Below the pieces are notes generated by a model. It saw nothing but the letters and a program-made list of their open reading frames with translations, was not told where the DNA came from and searched no databases. From positions 124,001 through 188,000 of the forward strand of contig NZ_VCIX01000081.1 of NCBI RefSeq assembly GCF_006345825.1: a stretch of DNA of 64,000 nucleotides, in the 5' to 3' direction. The stretch's first letter is position 1. The number at the start of each line of letters is the position of its first letter. Shown piece after piece: positions 1 to 9,063 of the stretch. The position numbers and the translations under genes were made by a program. The DNA is from Paenibacillus paridis (GTDB taxonomy: Bacteria > Bacillota > Bacilli > Paenibacillales > Paenibacillaceae).

Positions 1-1312
1 ACAGCGCAGCATGCCAGCCAAGCTGAACGGACGGCCACAAGCCGCGGCCTTCTTTCCGCTTCGGCATAGACGCCGCAACGAGCAATAGGATTAATAGGGC
101 ATTCGTATATAACAGGTAAAATGATTCTTGATTCCACAATGAGTTAGCCCCAAACATGGCAGCAAAATAAGCACCCATTGCTGACAGCTCATCAAAGGCG
201 AAAAAGACCCAGCCGATCAGAATGAGCAGCAGCGCATAGAGATGCCTTACTGCCGCTGGCATCCGTTCAAGCCAGCGCAAGCCGAGCCATTTCTCGAACA
301 CGAGAATCACCCCGAAATACAATCCCCACAGGAGAAAGTTCCAGCTAGCGCCATGCCAAATGCCGGTCAGCAGCCATACAATCATAATGTTACGGAGCTG
401 CTTCCACGGTCCTTTACGATTGCCGCCAAGCGGAATGTACACATAATCGCGGAACCAGGTACTAAGCGAAATATGCCAGCGCCGCCAAAAGTCGGTGATG
501 CTTTGTGCCGTATAGGGGCGGTTAAAGTTCTCGTTAAAACGAAAACCAAACATTAAGCCGAGACCGATAGCCATATCGGAATAGCCGCTGAAATCAAAGT
601 AGATTTGAAAGGCAAAAGCGATAATGCCTAGCCAAGCAGTCAAGGCAGGCAGCGTATCGATGCTGGAGCTGGAAATCGTATGCCAGAGCAACCCGATGTT
701 GTTGGCCAGCAGCACTTTTTTGGCGAGTCCAATAATGAATCTGCGCACGCCCTCCGCAAATAGCTCCGTGCTGACGGTGCGGTGGCGCAGCTGTTCCGCG
801 ATCGTCGAATATTGAACGATCGGCCCGGCAACAAGCTGCGGGAACAGGGCAACGAAGGTCGCGAAGTCAAGCCAGTTGCGCTGTGCTTTCGCGGTTCCTT
901 TGTAAATATCAATAATGTAGGACATGGACTGAAACGTATAAAAAGAAATGCCGATAGGCAGCGCAAGCTCGGTTAACGGGATTTGCGTACCCAGCAGTCC
1001 ATTAACGTTTTGTATAAGGAAATCAGCGTATTTAAAATAGCCGAGCAGCGTTAAATTAACGGCAATAGAGGCGACAACAATCCATTTTCGCTGCAGGCTG
1101 CTGCGCTTCGGATTGCTTAGCAGCAAGCCGAAGCCGTAGTCCGTAACCGTGGAAAGCAGCATGATCGCGATATATACGGGCTCGCCCCAAGCATAAAAAA
1201 TGAGGCTTGTCACGAATAAGACGAGGTTTTTCAGTCTCCACGGGGATACGAAATAAAGCAGCAGCACAGCAGGCAGAAAGAGAAAAAGAAAGAGAAGGCT
1301 GCTGAATACCAT
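1..1312 (-). CDS. MBOAT-family membrane O-acyltransferase (3' end cut by window edge)
   Basis: Reading the minus strand from the ATG at 1310-1312 gives 437 uninterrupted codons running off the window edge, so the C-terminus is missing. The product is strongly hydrophobic with many membrane segments. It carries MBOAT (AlgI/DltB) hallmarks: an FDFSGYSDMAIG stretch, then RRWHISLSTWFRDY, then TGIWHGASWNF, whose histidine is the family's catalytic residue. Such proteins move acyl groups, usually acetyl, across the membrane onto extracellular polysaccharide or wall polymers. Only 5 bp separate it from the upstream lipoprotein gene, so the two are probably co-transcribed. In related genomes a DHHW/AlgX-like gene often follows; it would lie outside this window. 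The acceptor polymer cannot be told from the sequence. Confidence 0.9.
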   Translation of the reverse strand, partial: MVFSSLLFLFLFLPAVLLLYFVSPWRLKNLVLFVTSLIFYAWGEPVYIAIMLLSTVTDYGFGLLLSNPKRSSLQRKWIVVASIAVNLTLLGYFKYADFLIQNVNGLLGTQIPLTELALPIGISFYTFQSMSYIIDIYKGTAKAQRNWLDFATFVALFPQLVAGPIVQYSTIAEQLRHRTVSTELFAEGVRRFIIGLAKKVLLANNIGLLWHTISSSSIDTLPALTAWLGIIAFAFQIYFDFSGYSDMAIGLGLMFGFRFNENFNRPYTAQSITDFWRRWHISLSTWFRDYVYIPLGGNRKGPWKQLRNIMIVWLLTGIWHGASWNFLLWGLYFGVILVFEKWLGLRWLERMPAAVRHLYALLLILIGWVFFAFDELSAMGAYFAAMFGANSLWNQESFYLLYTNALLILLLVAASMPKRKEGRGLWPSVQLGWHAAL

Positions 1313-1317
1313 ACTCG

Positions 1318-1848
1318 TTATTTTTGCTCGAAGTAGGAGTCGAATTCAGTTACAAACTGGTCGGCACTTTCGGAAATAACAAAAAATACGTAATTGCCTT
1401 TGGTTACGAGCTTGTAGTTTTTGGCATTCTCATATTGGTCTTGGAGATACGTTTCGAACGTTTTTTGGATGTCCTCCGCACGCTTCTTAATGCCAGCCTC
1501 AACGGCAGCGATATCCTTGGCATCCTTGACTTTGAAAATAGCGACCTCGTTTGTCTTGACGTTCATCATCGGCGACATAATCGTATACTCCTCAAGCAAA
1601 GCGGGGTCGAAGTAATACATTTGCTTAACCATATCGCCTGTCATTTCGATTAACGCAGGCTGCTCAATTTTGGCAAGCATGCCGTCAACCATCTCTTTAG
1701 TTGTCTTCGATGTTGTAAATTGGTTTTCTTTATGGGCGGATGAATTGGAATTGGCATCGGAATTTTTGGACCCAGAGCATGCGGTTAGAACGAGCCCCAG
1801 CGCAATCACGAGCATAAAAGCAAAATAACTTTTTTTCAATGTAATCAA
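1318..1848 (-). CDS. DUF4358-type lipoprotein
   Basis: A 176-residue predicted lipoprotein. A short charged N-terminus (MITLKKSYF) leads into a hydrophobic stretch and a lipobox (LTACSG), so Cys24 is the likely lipidated residue. A Ser/Asn-rich linker follows, then a soluble domain of about 125 residues. The layout and the location beside an MBOAT acyltransferase match the DUF4358 family, which commonly forms a cassette with MBOAT and DHHW proteins in Firmicutes. It probably acts outside the membrane with the acyltransferase, but the biochemical role is unknown. The start has a good ribosome site (GAGGAGATTG) on the minus strand just upstream. Family assignment is by pattern recognition, not a profile search. 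Confidence 0.8.
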   Translation of the reverse strand: MITLKKSYFAFMLVIALGLVLTACSGSKNSDANSNSSAHKENQFTTSKTTKEMVDGMLAKIEQPALIEMTGDMVKQMYYFDPALLEEYTIMSPMMNVKTNEVAIFKVKDAKDIAAVEAGIKKRAEDIQKTFETYLQDQYENAKNYKLVTKGNYVFFVISESADQFVTEFDSYFEQK

Positions 1849-1994
1849 TCTCCTCGGTGTTTATTATTTTGTTTTTCAAAAGGTAAAAACGGAAATTAGC
1901 CCGTTAATGTTGCAGTTTATATTATTATGGTAAAAAATAACGAGAGTAATGCATCGGCTATTTCCTCGTTTTTACATATCTAATTCATTGATCG

Positions 1995-2198
1995 ATGCTG
2001 TTTCTTGATTTAGATCGTTTTAAATATGTGAACGATACACTGGGGCATTATGCCGGAGACTTATTGGTTCAGGAGGTTGCCAGCCGTTTGCAGGCGCAGG
2101 TAGGATTAGAGCAGTTTCTAGGCAGACGAGGCGGTGACGTCTGCTCAGACCATGAGGGGATATTTTGGTTGTGGTCAAGCTTTCGATATAAGCAATAA
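1995..2198 (+). pseudogene. GGDEF (diguanylate cyclase) remnant
   Basis: A 67-codon reading frame starts LFLDLDRFKYVNDTLGHYAGD, which is the conserved opening of a GGDEF domain including the metal-binding aspartate and the nucleotide-contacting DxLGHxxGD motif. About 20 residues later comes RRGGDVC, a damaged version of the RxGGDEF active-site loop, and then unrelated sequence. The sensory N-terminus, the segment between the two motifs and the C-terminal half are all missing. There is no convincing ribosome site. It is best read as the decayed remains of a diguanylate cyclase gene, with its old intrinsic terminator still present at 2213-2254. Confidence 0.75.
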
Positions 2199-2212
2199 AA
2201 TATGGATAGTAA

Positions 2213-2254
2213 AAATCTCAAACAAGGGGAGTAGCCTGTGTTGAGATTTTTTTT
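2213..2254 (+). terminator. Intrinsic terminator
   Basis: An AAATCTCAA arm pairs with TTGAGATTT across a loop of about 19 nt and runs directly into a T-tract of eight. It lies just after the GGDEF remnant and is probably what is left of that gene's terminator. Confidence 0.65.
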
Positions 2255-2485
2255 AGTTAAACTAGTAAAAAAACAAGGGTTGCTTAATTTGCTATGAGTT
2301 ATAAGTTACAGGATATGATGGAGCTGAAACTAGCTGCTGCAGCTATGATGGGCAAGTTTGCGTGCCCGTGTAGCGACCTATTTGTCATGCGTGGAATAGC
2401 GAGCGTATTTCTGAAGGTTGAGTGATTAGTTACTCTTTTTGTCTGAGCATGCAAGGTAGCTGGGTTGTTGGTTAGAATTTGTGAA

Positions 2486-2674
2486 ATAGATGGAATTTCT
2501 CCCGCTAAAATAGCAAAATTCACTCGAAAAATGAATTAGATGGAATTAGTCCTGTTAATCTAACCGTCATACGTCACTTTAGGGGGAATCCTGCGAAATA
2601 ACGGGAGAAAATCCCGCTAAATGTCCCGAAAATCTAAAATCCATTGAAATAGCGGGAGGAATTCCTGCTAAATC
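2486..2674. repeat. Dispersed ~190-bp intergenic repeat, copy A
   Basis: This stretch contains GGAATTTCTCCCGCTAA-like units early and their reverse-complement style (AACGGGAGAAAATCCCGCTAAA, AGCGGGAGGAATTCCTGCTA) later, so it is an imperfect inverted structure. The same arrangement recurs at 19721-19912 and 30118-30310. The copies differ in detail and share the motif order rather than exact sequence. It occupies the gene-free 2255-3084 stretch, in which I see nothing else beyond the promoter region of the next gene. Confidence 0.7.
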
Positions 2675-3084
2675 AAATAGAGTGTATCGAAAAGTAAAGA
2701 AATATTTACATAAAGGTAATTTTGATTAAGTGCAGCAGCAGTTGCCGTAAGTTTCCTATACAAATTGAACTTAAAGAGTGAAGGGTTAGCGAAGGGCGAG
2801 GATCGTTTTGGAGAAACGTAATTTTCTAATCAGCTTATAAAGTTTCAGTCGTCAAATCATAAGTTACTATTTGAACATACATGGTTTCAGCAGATTTGAG
2901 CGTTATTAAGAAAATTGGGGCAGGGAGTGACCAATAAATAAAACATTTTCATCGTTTAGCCTGCTTCTCCTTGCGTTCGTTCCATGCATTCTATTTATTT
3001 TGATTGATTAACCGCTTACAGGGCTTTATATTATTTAGTAAACATAGTAAAAATACGAATCTGCTTAAGGGGCGTCAGGTGAAC

Positions 3085-4869
3085 ATGGTTAAGCAGTTTA
3101 AACGATTCGAATGGTTCAGGAATTTGTTAATCCGCAATAAAATCACGCTAGTTTATGTTCCGCTCATTATTATCCCGCTCTTTGTACTCGGCTTCGCGTC
3201 CCATCATATTTACACGAATGCGATTGTTGAGAAAACGGTAAAAAACGCTTCTGACAATTCCTCGCTCATTATTACGCAAATTAATGGGATTTTGACGAAC
3301 GCGATAAGCTCGGCCAATATGCTGACGTTGAATTTAAATAAGGTGCTTGTAGAAGAACAGACGAGGGGTCAAGTGTCGGAGTTGCAGCAGTACACGAAGA
3401 TTACGAACCAGCTCAGCTTTGCGCTGGTCGTCTTCCGGGATGTGGAATCGGCTGCTTTTATCGATCAGGAAAACCGGATCTATGGCTCGAATCTTGCAAT
3501 GGAAAGCGAAGCAGAGCTGGCAGCCAGCAGCGCGATGCTGCAGCGGCTGAGGCAATCCAATGGCGCTAATTTGTGGTTTCCAATGGAGCGAAGAGAGTAT
3601 TTGGTCACGGACAAAGGCGAGCCCGTCCTTACGCTTGGCAAACGAATCGTCAACATAAATACGGGAGCGCCGTTGGGCTATATTATTTTGAACATCCGTG
3701 AGAGCGCTTTATCCGCAGTGTATAGAGATATAGGCTCGATTAAGGAAGGGTCCTATTTTATAGCGGACGGAGAAGGGCGAATCGTTTCCTCACAAAATAA
3801 GGACGCGGTTTTGCAGCAGATTGAAGAACCGGGCCTGCGGAGCTGGGTCGTGGAAAGCGAGGAGCTAACCGCTGTTCACACCACAGAGCAAGGCAAGATG
3901 CTGCTGATCAGCACGGCGATTCCTAGCTTGAATGGACGGCTGATTTCGATGGCGCCTTATGCTTTGCTGACGGAGGATACTGGCAAAATTACAATATTGA
4001 TTATATTAATCGGGCTTGTCTGTTTTGTCTTTGCCTTAATTGGAGCACGGCTCCTGTCCAATGTCATCGCGAAGCCGATTGTTCATTTGTCGCGGCATAT
4101 GAAGAAGATTAAGGAAGGCAATTTGGATCAGCAGCTGGAGGTGGGCTCGGGGGATGAAATCGGTTTGCTGGCTTCAGGCTTCAATACGATGATGGGGCGC
4201 ATCAAAGAGCTGCTTATGAACATAAACGCCGAGCAAAGGAAGAAGCGCGAGTACGAGCTGGCGCTTATGCAAGCACAGATTAAGCCGCATTTCCTATACA
4301 ACACCTTGGATGTCATTTATACCTTATCGGAGATGGGACGGACGAGGGATGTGCAGCGGACGACAAAGGCACTGGCTGACTTTTACCGTGTGGCGCTAAG
4401 CCAAGGAAAAGACCAAATTCGGCTGGAGGATGAAATTCGCAGCGTAATGGATTATTTATCGATTCAGCGGATTCGGTATTCCGATGTGTTTGATTTTGAG
4501 ATTAATGTGGGTCCTGATGTGTTGAATTGCACCATTCCGAAGCTGACGATTCAGCCGCTCGTCGAAAATGCGATCTACCACGGTTTGAAAAACAAACCGA
4601 CCTTCGGCCAGCTTACCATCGAAGCAAGACGCGAGGAGCAGAAGGTTATTTTAACCGTTAAGGATGACGGTGCGGGCATTACGGAGGAGCGTCTCCTGCG
4701 GATTAAGGGAAGCTTGAATGATTCAAGCCAGCAGGTTGGCTATGGCATATGCAGCGTGAATGAACGAATCAAATTGTATTTCGGAGAGCAGTATGGCTTG
4801 CTCATCGATAGCGAGAGCGGGCATGGCTCCGTGGTAACCGTGGAGCTTCCATACCAGACGAGCGATTGA
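3085..4869 (+). CDS. YesM-type sensor histidine kinase
   Basis: A membrane sensor kinase of 594 residues from ATG 3085. The ribosome site AAGGGG (3067-3072) also serves an in-frame GTG at 3079, so the start is uncertain by two codons. One membrane segment near residues 20-40 and a second near 305-330 bracket an extracellular sensing domain of about 260 residues. A HAMP linker follows, then the His_kinase domain with QIKPHFLYNTLD (phosphoacceptor His402) and a C-terminal ATPase domain with an N-box (PLVENAIYHG) and GxG loops (DDGAGI, GYGI). The cognate regulator starts 17 bp downstream. Kinases of this class usually sense extracellular sugars for a neighbouring ABC importer, here the genes at 6679-9906. 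Confidence 0.93.
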   Translation: MVKQFKRFEWFRNLLIRNKITLVYVPLIIIPLFVLGFASHHIYTNAIVEKTVKNASDNSSLIITQINGILTNAISSANMLTLNLNKVLVEEQTRGQVSELQQYTKITNQLSFALVVFRDVESAAFIDQENRIYGSNLAMESEAELAASSAMLQRLRQSNGANLWFPMERREYLVTDKGEPVLTLGKRIVNINTGAPLGYIILNIRESALSAVYRDIGSIKEGSYFIADGEGRIVSSQNKDAVLQQIEEPGLRSWVVESEELTAVHTTEQGKMLLISTAIPSLNGRLISMAPYALLTEDTGKITILIILIGLVCFVFALIGARLLSNVIAKPIVHLSRHMKKIKEGNLDQQLEVGSGDEIGLLASGFNTMMGRIKELLMNINAEQRKKREYELALMQAQIKPHFLYNTLDVIYTLSEMGRTRDVQRTTKALADFYRVALSQGKDQIRLEDEIRSVMDYLSIQRIRYSDVFDFEINVGPDVLNCTIPKLTIQPLVENAIYHGLKNKPTFGQLTIEARREEQKVILTVKDDGAGITEERLLRIKGSLNDSSQQVGYGICSVNERIKLYFGEQYGLLIDSESGHGSVVTVELPYQTSD

Positions 4870-4886
4870 AGGGGACGAGGGAATAG

Positions 4887-6476
4887 ATGCAAAAAGTAAT
4901 GATCGTGGATGACGAGCTTATTTTTCGTGATTACTTGAGGACGGTGCTGGATTGGGAGACGCTTGGTTTCACAATCAGCAAGGAAGCAAGGAATGGAGTC
5001 GAAGCGCTTGCGCTCATTCATGAGGACTGCCCCGATATCGCCTTAATTGATATTACGATGCCGTTTATGGATGGTCTGGAGTTGTCGGAGAAGCTGAAAG
5101 AGCAATATCCCGAGGTGAGCATCGTGCTCATTACCGGTCATAACGAATTTGAATATGCCCGCAAGGCGCTCAAGCTCGGTGTCGAGGATTATATTTTGAA
5201 GCCCTTCTCCAAAGACGAGCTGCTGTTGACGCTGGTCAAGCTGCGTCAGCAATATCAGAAGGCGCAGGAGGAGAAGCTGACGCTGCGGGAAAATACGGAA
5301 CTGATGAAGGAGAGCTTTCTTGGTCAATTGATTAGCCGTGAATACGCGCTGTCGGAGGAGGAGACGATCAGGCGGCTTCAGCAGCTCGGCTTTCAAGCGG
5401 AGCCCGGATTTTATGTGATCGCCTGCGTGGAGATTGATCATATGGACCGGAAGTGGGGCAAGGCAAGCGATCGGCTGCTTATGAAGTACGCGGTGACGAA
5501 TGTCCTGAATGAAGCGATGGAAGAGAGCGGCAACCATTTGATTTTTAACGGTCCGGAAGGGCGCATTCTTTGTTTGGTTCGGCATCAGGGCGAGCAGGGG
5601 GATGTATTGCCTTCATTGGAAGGCTACAAGAAGCTTTGTTTTCTAATTAAAAAATATTTGAAATTTACGATTACGGTTGGCGTTGGGCGCAGCAAGGAGG
5701 GAATCAAGGGGGTTCACGCCTCCTATGGTGAAGCGCTCGAAGCGCTGCAAAACAAATTTGTGCTGGGGCATGACCGTGTGATTGCCTATGGCGAGCAGTT
5801 GCCAAACAGCGTCAATGAGCCTTTTTATCCTACCGAGGCTAATGAAGAGCTGCTTGTCCTGCTTCGGCTGAACAGCTGGGAGCAGCTCGAGCGCAAGTTG
5901 GATGATCTATTTCAAACGATACGCGAGCGGCGGCTGTCCATTGATTATATCTATGTCATATGTATGGGGCTTATATCGGTGAACCTCTCCTACTTCGAAG
6001 AGTCGGGCCATCCGATTGCAGATTGCTTTGGGGAGCAGTTTTATCCGTATAACGAGATTCGCAAATTCGAGTCGGCAGAGCTGACGTTTGATTGGATCAA
6101 GGAGCTGTTTCACAAAGCGGTTGTATATAACAGCAAGCATCGCAACACCCGCTCATCCAAAATAGCCAAGTCGGCGAAAGCGTATATCGAGCAGAATTAC
6201 GCTGATCCGAGCCTACAGCTCGAGCAAATTGCGCAGCATGTGTTTATTAATGCGAGCTATTTGCGCGCGGTATTCAAGAAGGAGATCGGCATTACGGTTA
6301 GCGACTATTTAACCCAATACCGGATGCAGCAGGCTAAGGAGTTGCTCGCTCGCAACACGGTGCGGCTAACGGACATAGCGGAGAAGGTCGGATATAATGA
6401 CCCAGGGTATTTTAGCAAAAGCTTCAAAAAGTTTTATGGATATTCGCCCAGCGAATACGAGAAGAGCCGCCAATAG
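4887..6476 (+). CDS. YesN-type response regulator (receiver + AraC DNA-binding domain)
   Basis: A 529-residue response regulator, the partner of the upstream kinase. The N-terminal receiver (residues 1-120) has the acidic pair D8-D9, phosphoacceptor Asp55 (ALIDITMP) and the conserved Lys in LKPFSKDE. A long middle region of about 300 residues follows. The C-terminal ~100 residues hold a double helix-turn-helix AraC domain, ending in the signature DIAEKVGYNDPGYFSKSFKKFYGYSPSEY. It is expected to activate the sugar-uptake genes 200 bp downstream, where GCGTACA direct repeats and an inverted repeat are found. The last codons overlap an intrinsic terminator, which would separate its transcript from that of the transporter. 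Confidence 0.93.
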   Translation: MQKVMIVDDELIFRDYLRTVLDWETLGFTISKEARNGVEALALIHEDCPDIALIDITMPFMDGLELSEKLKEQYPEVSIVLITGHNEFEYARKALKLGVEDYILKPFSKDELLLTLVKLRQQYQKAQEEKLTLRENTELMKESFLGQLISREYALSEEETIRRLQQLGFQAEPGFYVIACVEIDHMDRKWGKASDRLLMKYAVTNVLNEAMEESGNHLIFNGPEGRILCLVRHQGEQGDVLPSLEGYKKLCFLIKKYLKFTITVGVGRSKEGIKGVHASYGEALEALQNKFVLGHDRVIAYGEQLPNSVNEPFYPTEANEELLVLLRLNSWEQLERKLDDLFQTIRERRLSIDYIYVICMGLISVNLSYFEESGHPIADCFGEQFYPYNEIRKFESAELTFDWIKELFHKAVVYNSKHRNTRSSKIAKSAKAYIEQNYADPSLQLEQIAQHVFINASYLRAVFKKEIGITVSDYLTQYRMQQAKELLARNTVRLTDIAEKVGYNDPGYFSKSFKKFYGYSPSEYEKSRQ

Positions 6477-6487
6477 CGGCTCTTTAT
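6462..6487 (+). terminator. Intrinsic terminator overlapping the end of the regulator gene
   Basis: AGAGCCGC pairs with GCGGCTCT around a 5-nt loop, followed by TTATT. The hairpin contains the regulator's TAG stop codon. The short T-run makes it a moderate terminator. Confidence 0.6.
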
Positions 6488-6494
6488 TGGTTAA

Positions 6495-6526
6495 AAACTG
6501 CGGATTTTACCAAAAGTGCGCAGTTT
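6495..6526. promoter_or_regulatory. Inverted repeat upstream of the sugar ABC operon
   Basis: AAACTGCG and CGCAGTTT form a perfect 8-bp inverted repeat with a 16-bp spacer. It lies just upstream of a possible -10 (TATACT, 6555-6560) that has no good -35, which fits an activator-dependent promoter. Its role as an operator is inferred. Confidence 0.4.
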
Positions 6527-6609
6527 CTTCATTATCTAATGCAGTGGAATTCTTTATACTCGGAAATGTAAAGAAACGCAGAACGAGCAAGCAGAGGCTT
6601 CTAATGTGA

Positions 6610-6638
6610 GCGTACAGAAAGCGTACAAAAAGCGTACA
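6610..6638 (+). promoter_or_regulatory. Three GCGTACA direct repeats at 11-bp period
   Basis: GCGTACA occurs at 6610-6616, 6621-6627 and 6632-6638, each separated by an A-rich 4-mer. An 11-bp step places all three on one face of the helix, as in binding sites of AraC-type regulators. They lie 40-70 bp before the binding-protein start. The adjacent YesN-type regulator is the obvious candidate ligand, but this is inference. Confidence 0.5.
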
Positions 6639-6678
6639 AAAGCGGTGTTTGCCAGACTAAACTTTAGGGGGAAAAGCA

Positions 6679-8031
6679 ATGAAAAAGATGGCTATTTTTA
6701 TGATGAGTCTTTGTTTGGTATTCGTGGCTGCCTGCGGCTCCGCGGGCAATAATGAGGCAGCTAACAACAAAACGACCGATGAAGGAAATAAAGAGACGGC
6801 GACGAATGCCGCACCGGAAGAGACGAAAGCGGAAGAGGCCAAACCGGTTAAGCTCCGTATTTACGCACAGTATGCGGATGACGACACGAAGCTTCCTTAT
6901 GATTATGCAGTAGCAGAGTTAAAGAAGGAAATGCCAAACGTGGAGCTGGAGCTGGAAGTGCAGGCGCAGGATGACGGCCAAAAGCTGAAAACCTATGCGG
7001 CAACAGGCAACCTTCCTGACATTTACCAAGCGGGTCTGGATATCATTACGACGTTCAAAAAATCCGGCAATATTTTAGAACTGGATTCCTATGTAGATGA
7101 GCTGGGCTTCAGAGACAAAATGTATCCGAGCACGATGAACACGCTAGTGGCAGACGACGGCCACACGTATGCTTTCCCTTACGCGGGAAATGAATTTGTA
7201 TTGCTTTATTACAACAAAGAGCTGTTTGAACAAAATGGCGTGAAAGTGCCAACGACTTACGATGAGCTGATGACGGCTGTCAAAGCGTTTAATGCAGCGG
7301 GCATTACGCCGATGTCTTTATTCGCCAAAGAAAAATGGCCAACGGTTGCCTTGTTCGATATGTTCGTGACCAGAAACGAGCCGCAAGGCATCTTGAAGCT
7401 TGATAAAGGCGAGGCAAGCGCAAGCGACCCTGCTTACAAAGAAGCTGCTGACAAAATTATTGAGCTTGTTAAAGCCGGCATGCTTCCGAAGGGCGCAACG
7501 AATCTAAACTATGACCAAGCAGCTGCTCTATTCCACCAAGGCAAAGCGGCCATGTTCCTGAACGGACAATGGGAAATCGCAGAATCAACGAAGCAGCTTG
7601 GCGACAAAGCTGGCTGGATGTACTTCCCAGGCAAAGATGCTGCGAACTACGAAGCTAGCAAATATGCGTTCAGCGGCGGCGGCGGTCCTGGCGGCTATGC
7701 GGTAAACCCGGATACGAAGGATAAAGATGTGGCAGCGAAGGTTGCAGCGTTCCTATCCCTGAAATATGCAGAGTACAAATATACGGAGCGCGGCAATCCG
7801 CTCGTATCGACGAAGGTTGATAAAGCGATCGTTACGGAATATCCGCCAATGATGAAGCAGTTGTCCGATGACATTGCTAAGATTACAAGCACTACTTCGT
7901 TTGCATGGGGCTTGTCGGATGCGAAGTTCAAAGCAGCGATCGAGGATGCGTCGCAAAGCTTGATGACTGGCGCATACAGCTCGGAGCAATTCATTGAGGA
8001 TGTAAACAAAGCCATTCCGGCGGCAAAATAA
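6679..8031 (+). CDS. ABC sugar-transporter substrate-binding lipoprotein
   Basis: A 450-residue extracellular binding lipoprotein. The signal peptide ends in a lipobox (VFVAACGS), followed by an Asn/Glu/Thr-rich flexible linker to about residue 55. The rest is a family 1 solute-binding fold: LPDIYQAG, then YAFPYAGNEFVLLYYNKELFE, then GKAAMFLNGQWE, all typical of oligosaccharide-binding proteins. The ribosome site is AGGGGG at 6664-6669. It should capture an oligosaccharide outside the cell and hand it to the two permeases just downstream. No ATPase gene is present, so a shared MsmX-like ATPase encoded elsewhere is likely used. The substrate cannot be told from sequence. Confidence 0.93.
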   Translation: MKKMAIFMMSLCLVFVAACGSAGNNEAANNKTTDEGNKETATNAAPEETKAEEAKPVKLRIYAQYADDDTKLPYDYAVAELKKEMPNVELELEVQAQDDGQKLKTYAATGNLPDIYQAGLDIITTFKKSGNILELDSYVDELGFRDKMYPSTMNTLVADDGHTYAFPYAGNEFVLLYYNKELFEQNGVKVPTTYDELMTAVKAFNAAGITPMSLFAKEKWPTVALFDMFVTRNEPQGILKLDKGEASASDPAYKEAADKIIELVKAGMLPKGATNLNYDQAAALFHQGKAAMFLNGQWEIAESTKQLGDKAGWMYFPGKDAANYEASKYAFSGGGGPGGYAVNPDTKDKDVAAKVAAFLSLKYAEYKYTERGNPLVSTKVDKAIVTEYPPMMKQLSDDIAKITSTTSFAWGLSDAKFKAAIEDASQSLMTGAYSSEQFIEDVNKAIPAAK

Positions 8032-8166
8032 ACAACGGCTGCGGAATGCGGAATAGCGGTTAAGCGGGATAGAACTCACTCCAATTAGGGCATGGGGTGG
8101 GTTCTAGCTCTCTCTAGCCAAAGGACTGCGTCCAAACCAAGTCAGACTAGCAGAGGAAGTGATGGA

Positions 8167-9048
8167 ATGAACAAATTTCTAGGAAACAAAACAGCAATTC
8201 TATTGTTTATATTGCCGGCTCTTCTTCTGTACACCGTCATGGTATTTTATCCGATTGTACAAACCTTTTTCCGCAGCATGTACGAATGGGATGGACTCTC
8301 GGAAGGCACTTTTATTTGGTTCGACAATTATACGAGGTTGTTCCAAGACAGCTTGTTTTTCACTTCACTCAAAAATGGCCTTATCTTCGCTGTCATTATT
8401 ACGGTAACGCAAATTGGGATCGGTTCGATTCTTGCGTTCGCTGTTGCAGATGCTAAATTCAAGGGTCGCAAACTATTGCGCATCAGCTTTTTTATACCGG
8501 TGGTTCTTTCAATCACGGTTGTATGTCAGTTATGGCTATCCATTTATAACGGTGAGTATGGACTAATCAATAAGATCTTTGAAATGATTGGACTTGAATA
8601 TAAGCAGGATTGGCTATCCAGCAGCAAGTCGGCGATTGTTGCGATTGCATTCGTCAACGCTTGGCAGTATATGGGCTATCATTTTGCCTTGCTGCTTGCA
8701 GGAGTGAAGTCTGTCCCTGAACAATATATGGAGGCTGCCCGCATCGACGGCGCTACTAAGCTGCAAGCCATATTGAAAATCAACATTCCGATGATGGCGG
8801 AAACCTATAAGTTTTGTCTCGTGTTTGCGATTACGGGTGGGCTTAACGCTTTTGCCAATATGTACATTATGACTAGCGGCGGTCCAGGAACATCGACGTA
8901 TACGCTCACTTATCTCATGTATCGTTCGGCTTTCCGCGTAGGAGAGTTTGGTTACGGCAGTGCCGCGGCAGCGATTCTCGTCATCGAATGTCTCATTGCG
9001 ACGCTGATTATTAACCGGCTGATTGCCAGGGAACGAATTTCTTACTAG
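8167..9048 (+). CDS. ABC sugar permease (MalF/LplB-like)
   Basis: A 293-residue inner-membrane permease with six predicted membrane helices. The start at ATG 8167 follows AGAGGAAGTG; an in-frame start 75 bp upstream adds a hydrophilic leader unlike the family and has no ribosome site. The EAA loop that docks the ATPase is visible as EAARIDGATKLQAILKINIP. It pairs with the second permease 15 bp downstream to form the transport channel for the binding protein at 6679. The ATPase is not encoded here. The C-terminal segment (LTYLMYRSAFRVGEFGYGSA) is typical of carbohydrate-uptake family 1 permeases. Confidence 0.93.
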   Translation: MNKFLGNKTAILLFILPALLLYTVMVFYPIVQTFFRSMYEWDGLSEGTFIWFDNYTRLFQDSLFFTSLKNGLIFAVIITVTQIGIGSILAFAVADAKFKGRKLLRISFFIPVVLSITVVCQLWLSIYNGEYGLINKIFEMIGLEYKQDWLSSSKSAIVAIAFVNAWQYMGYHFALLLAGVKSVPEQYMEAARIDGATKLQAILKINIPMMAETYKFCLVFAITGGLNAFANMYIMTSGGPGTSTYTLTYLMYRSAFRVGEFGYGSAAAAILVIECLIATLIINRLIARERISY

Positions 9049-9063
9049 AGGAGGTGGACAGAA

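Noticed and set aside
5043..5585. 180-residue minus-strand frame inside the response regulator
   Set aside because: It lies opposite a receiver domain with full motifs and is low-complexity Leu/Gln-rich.
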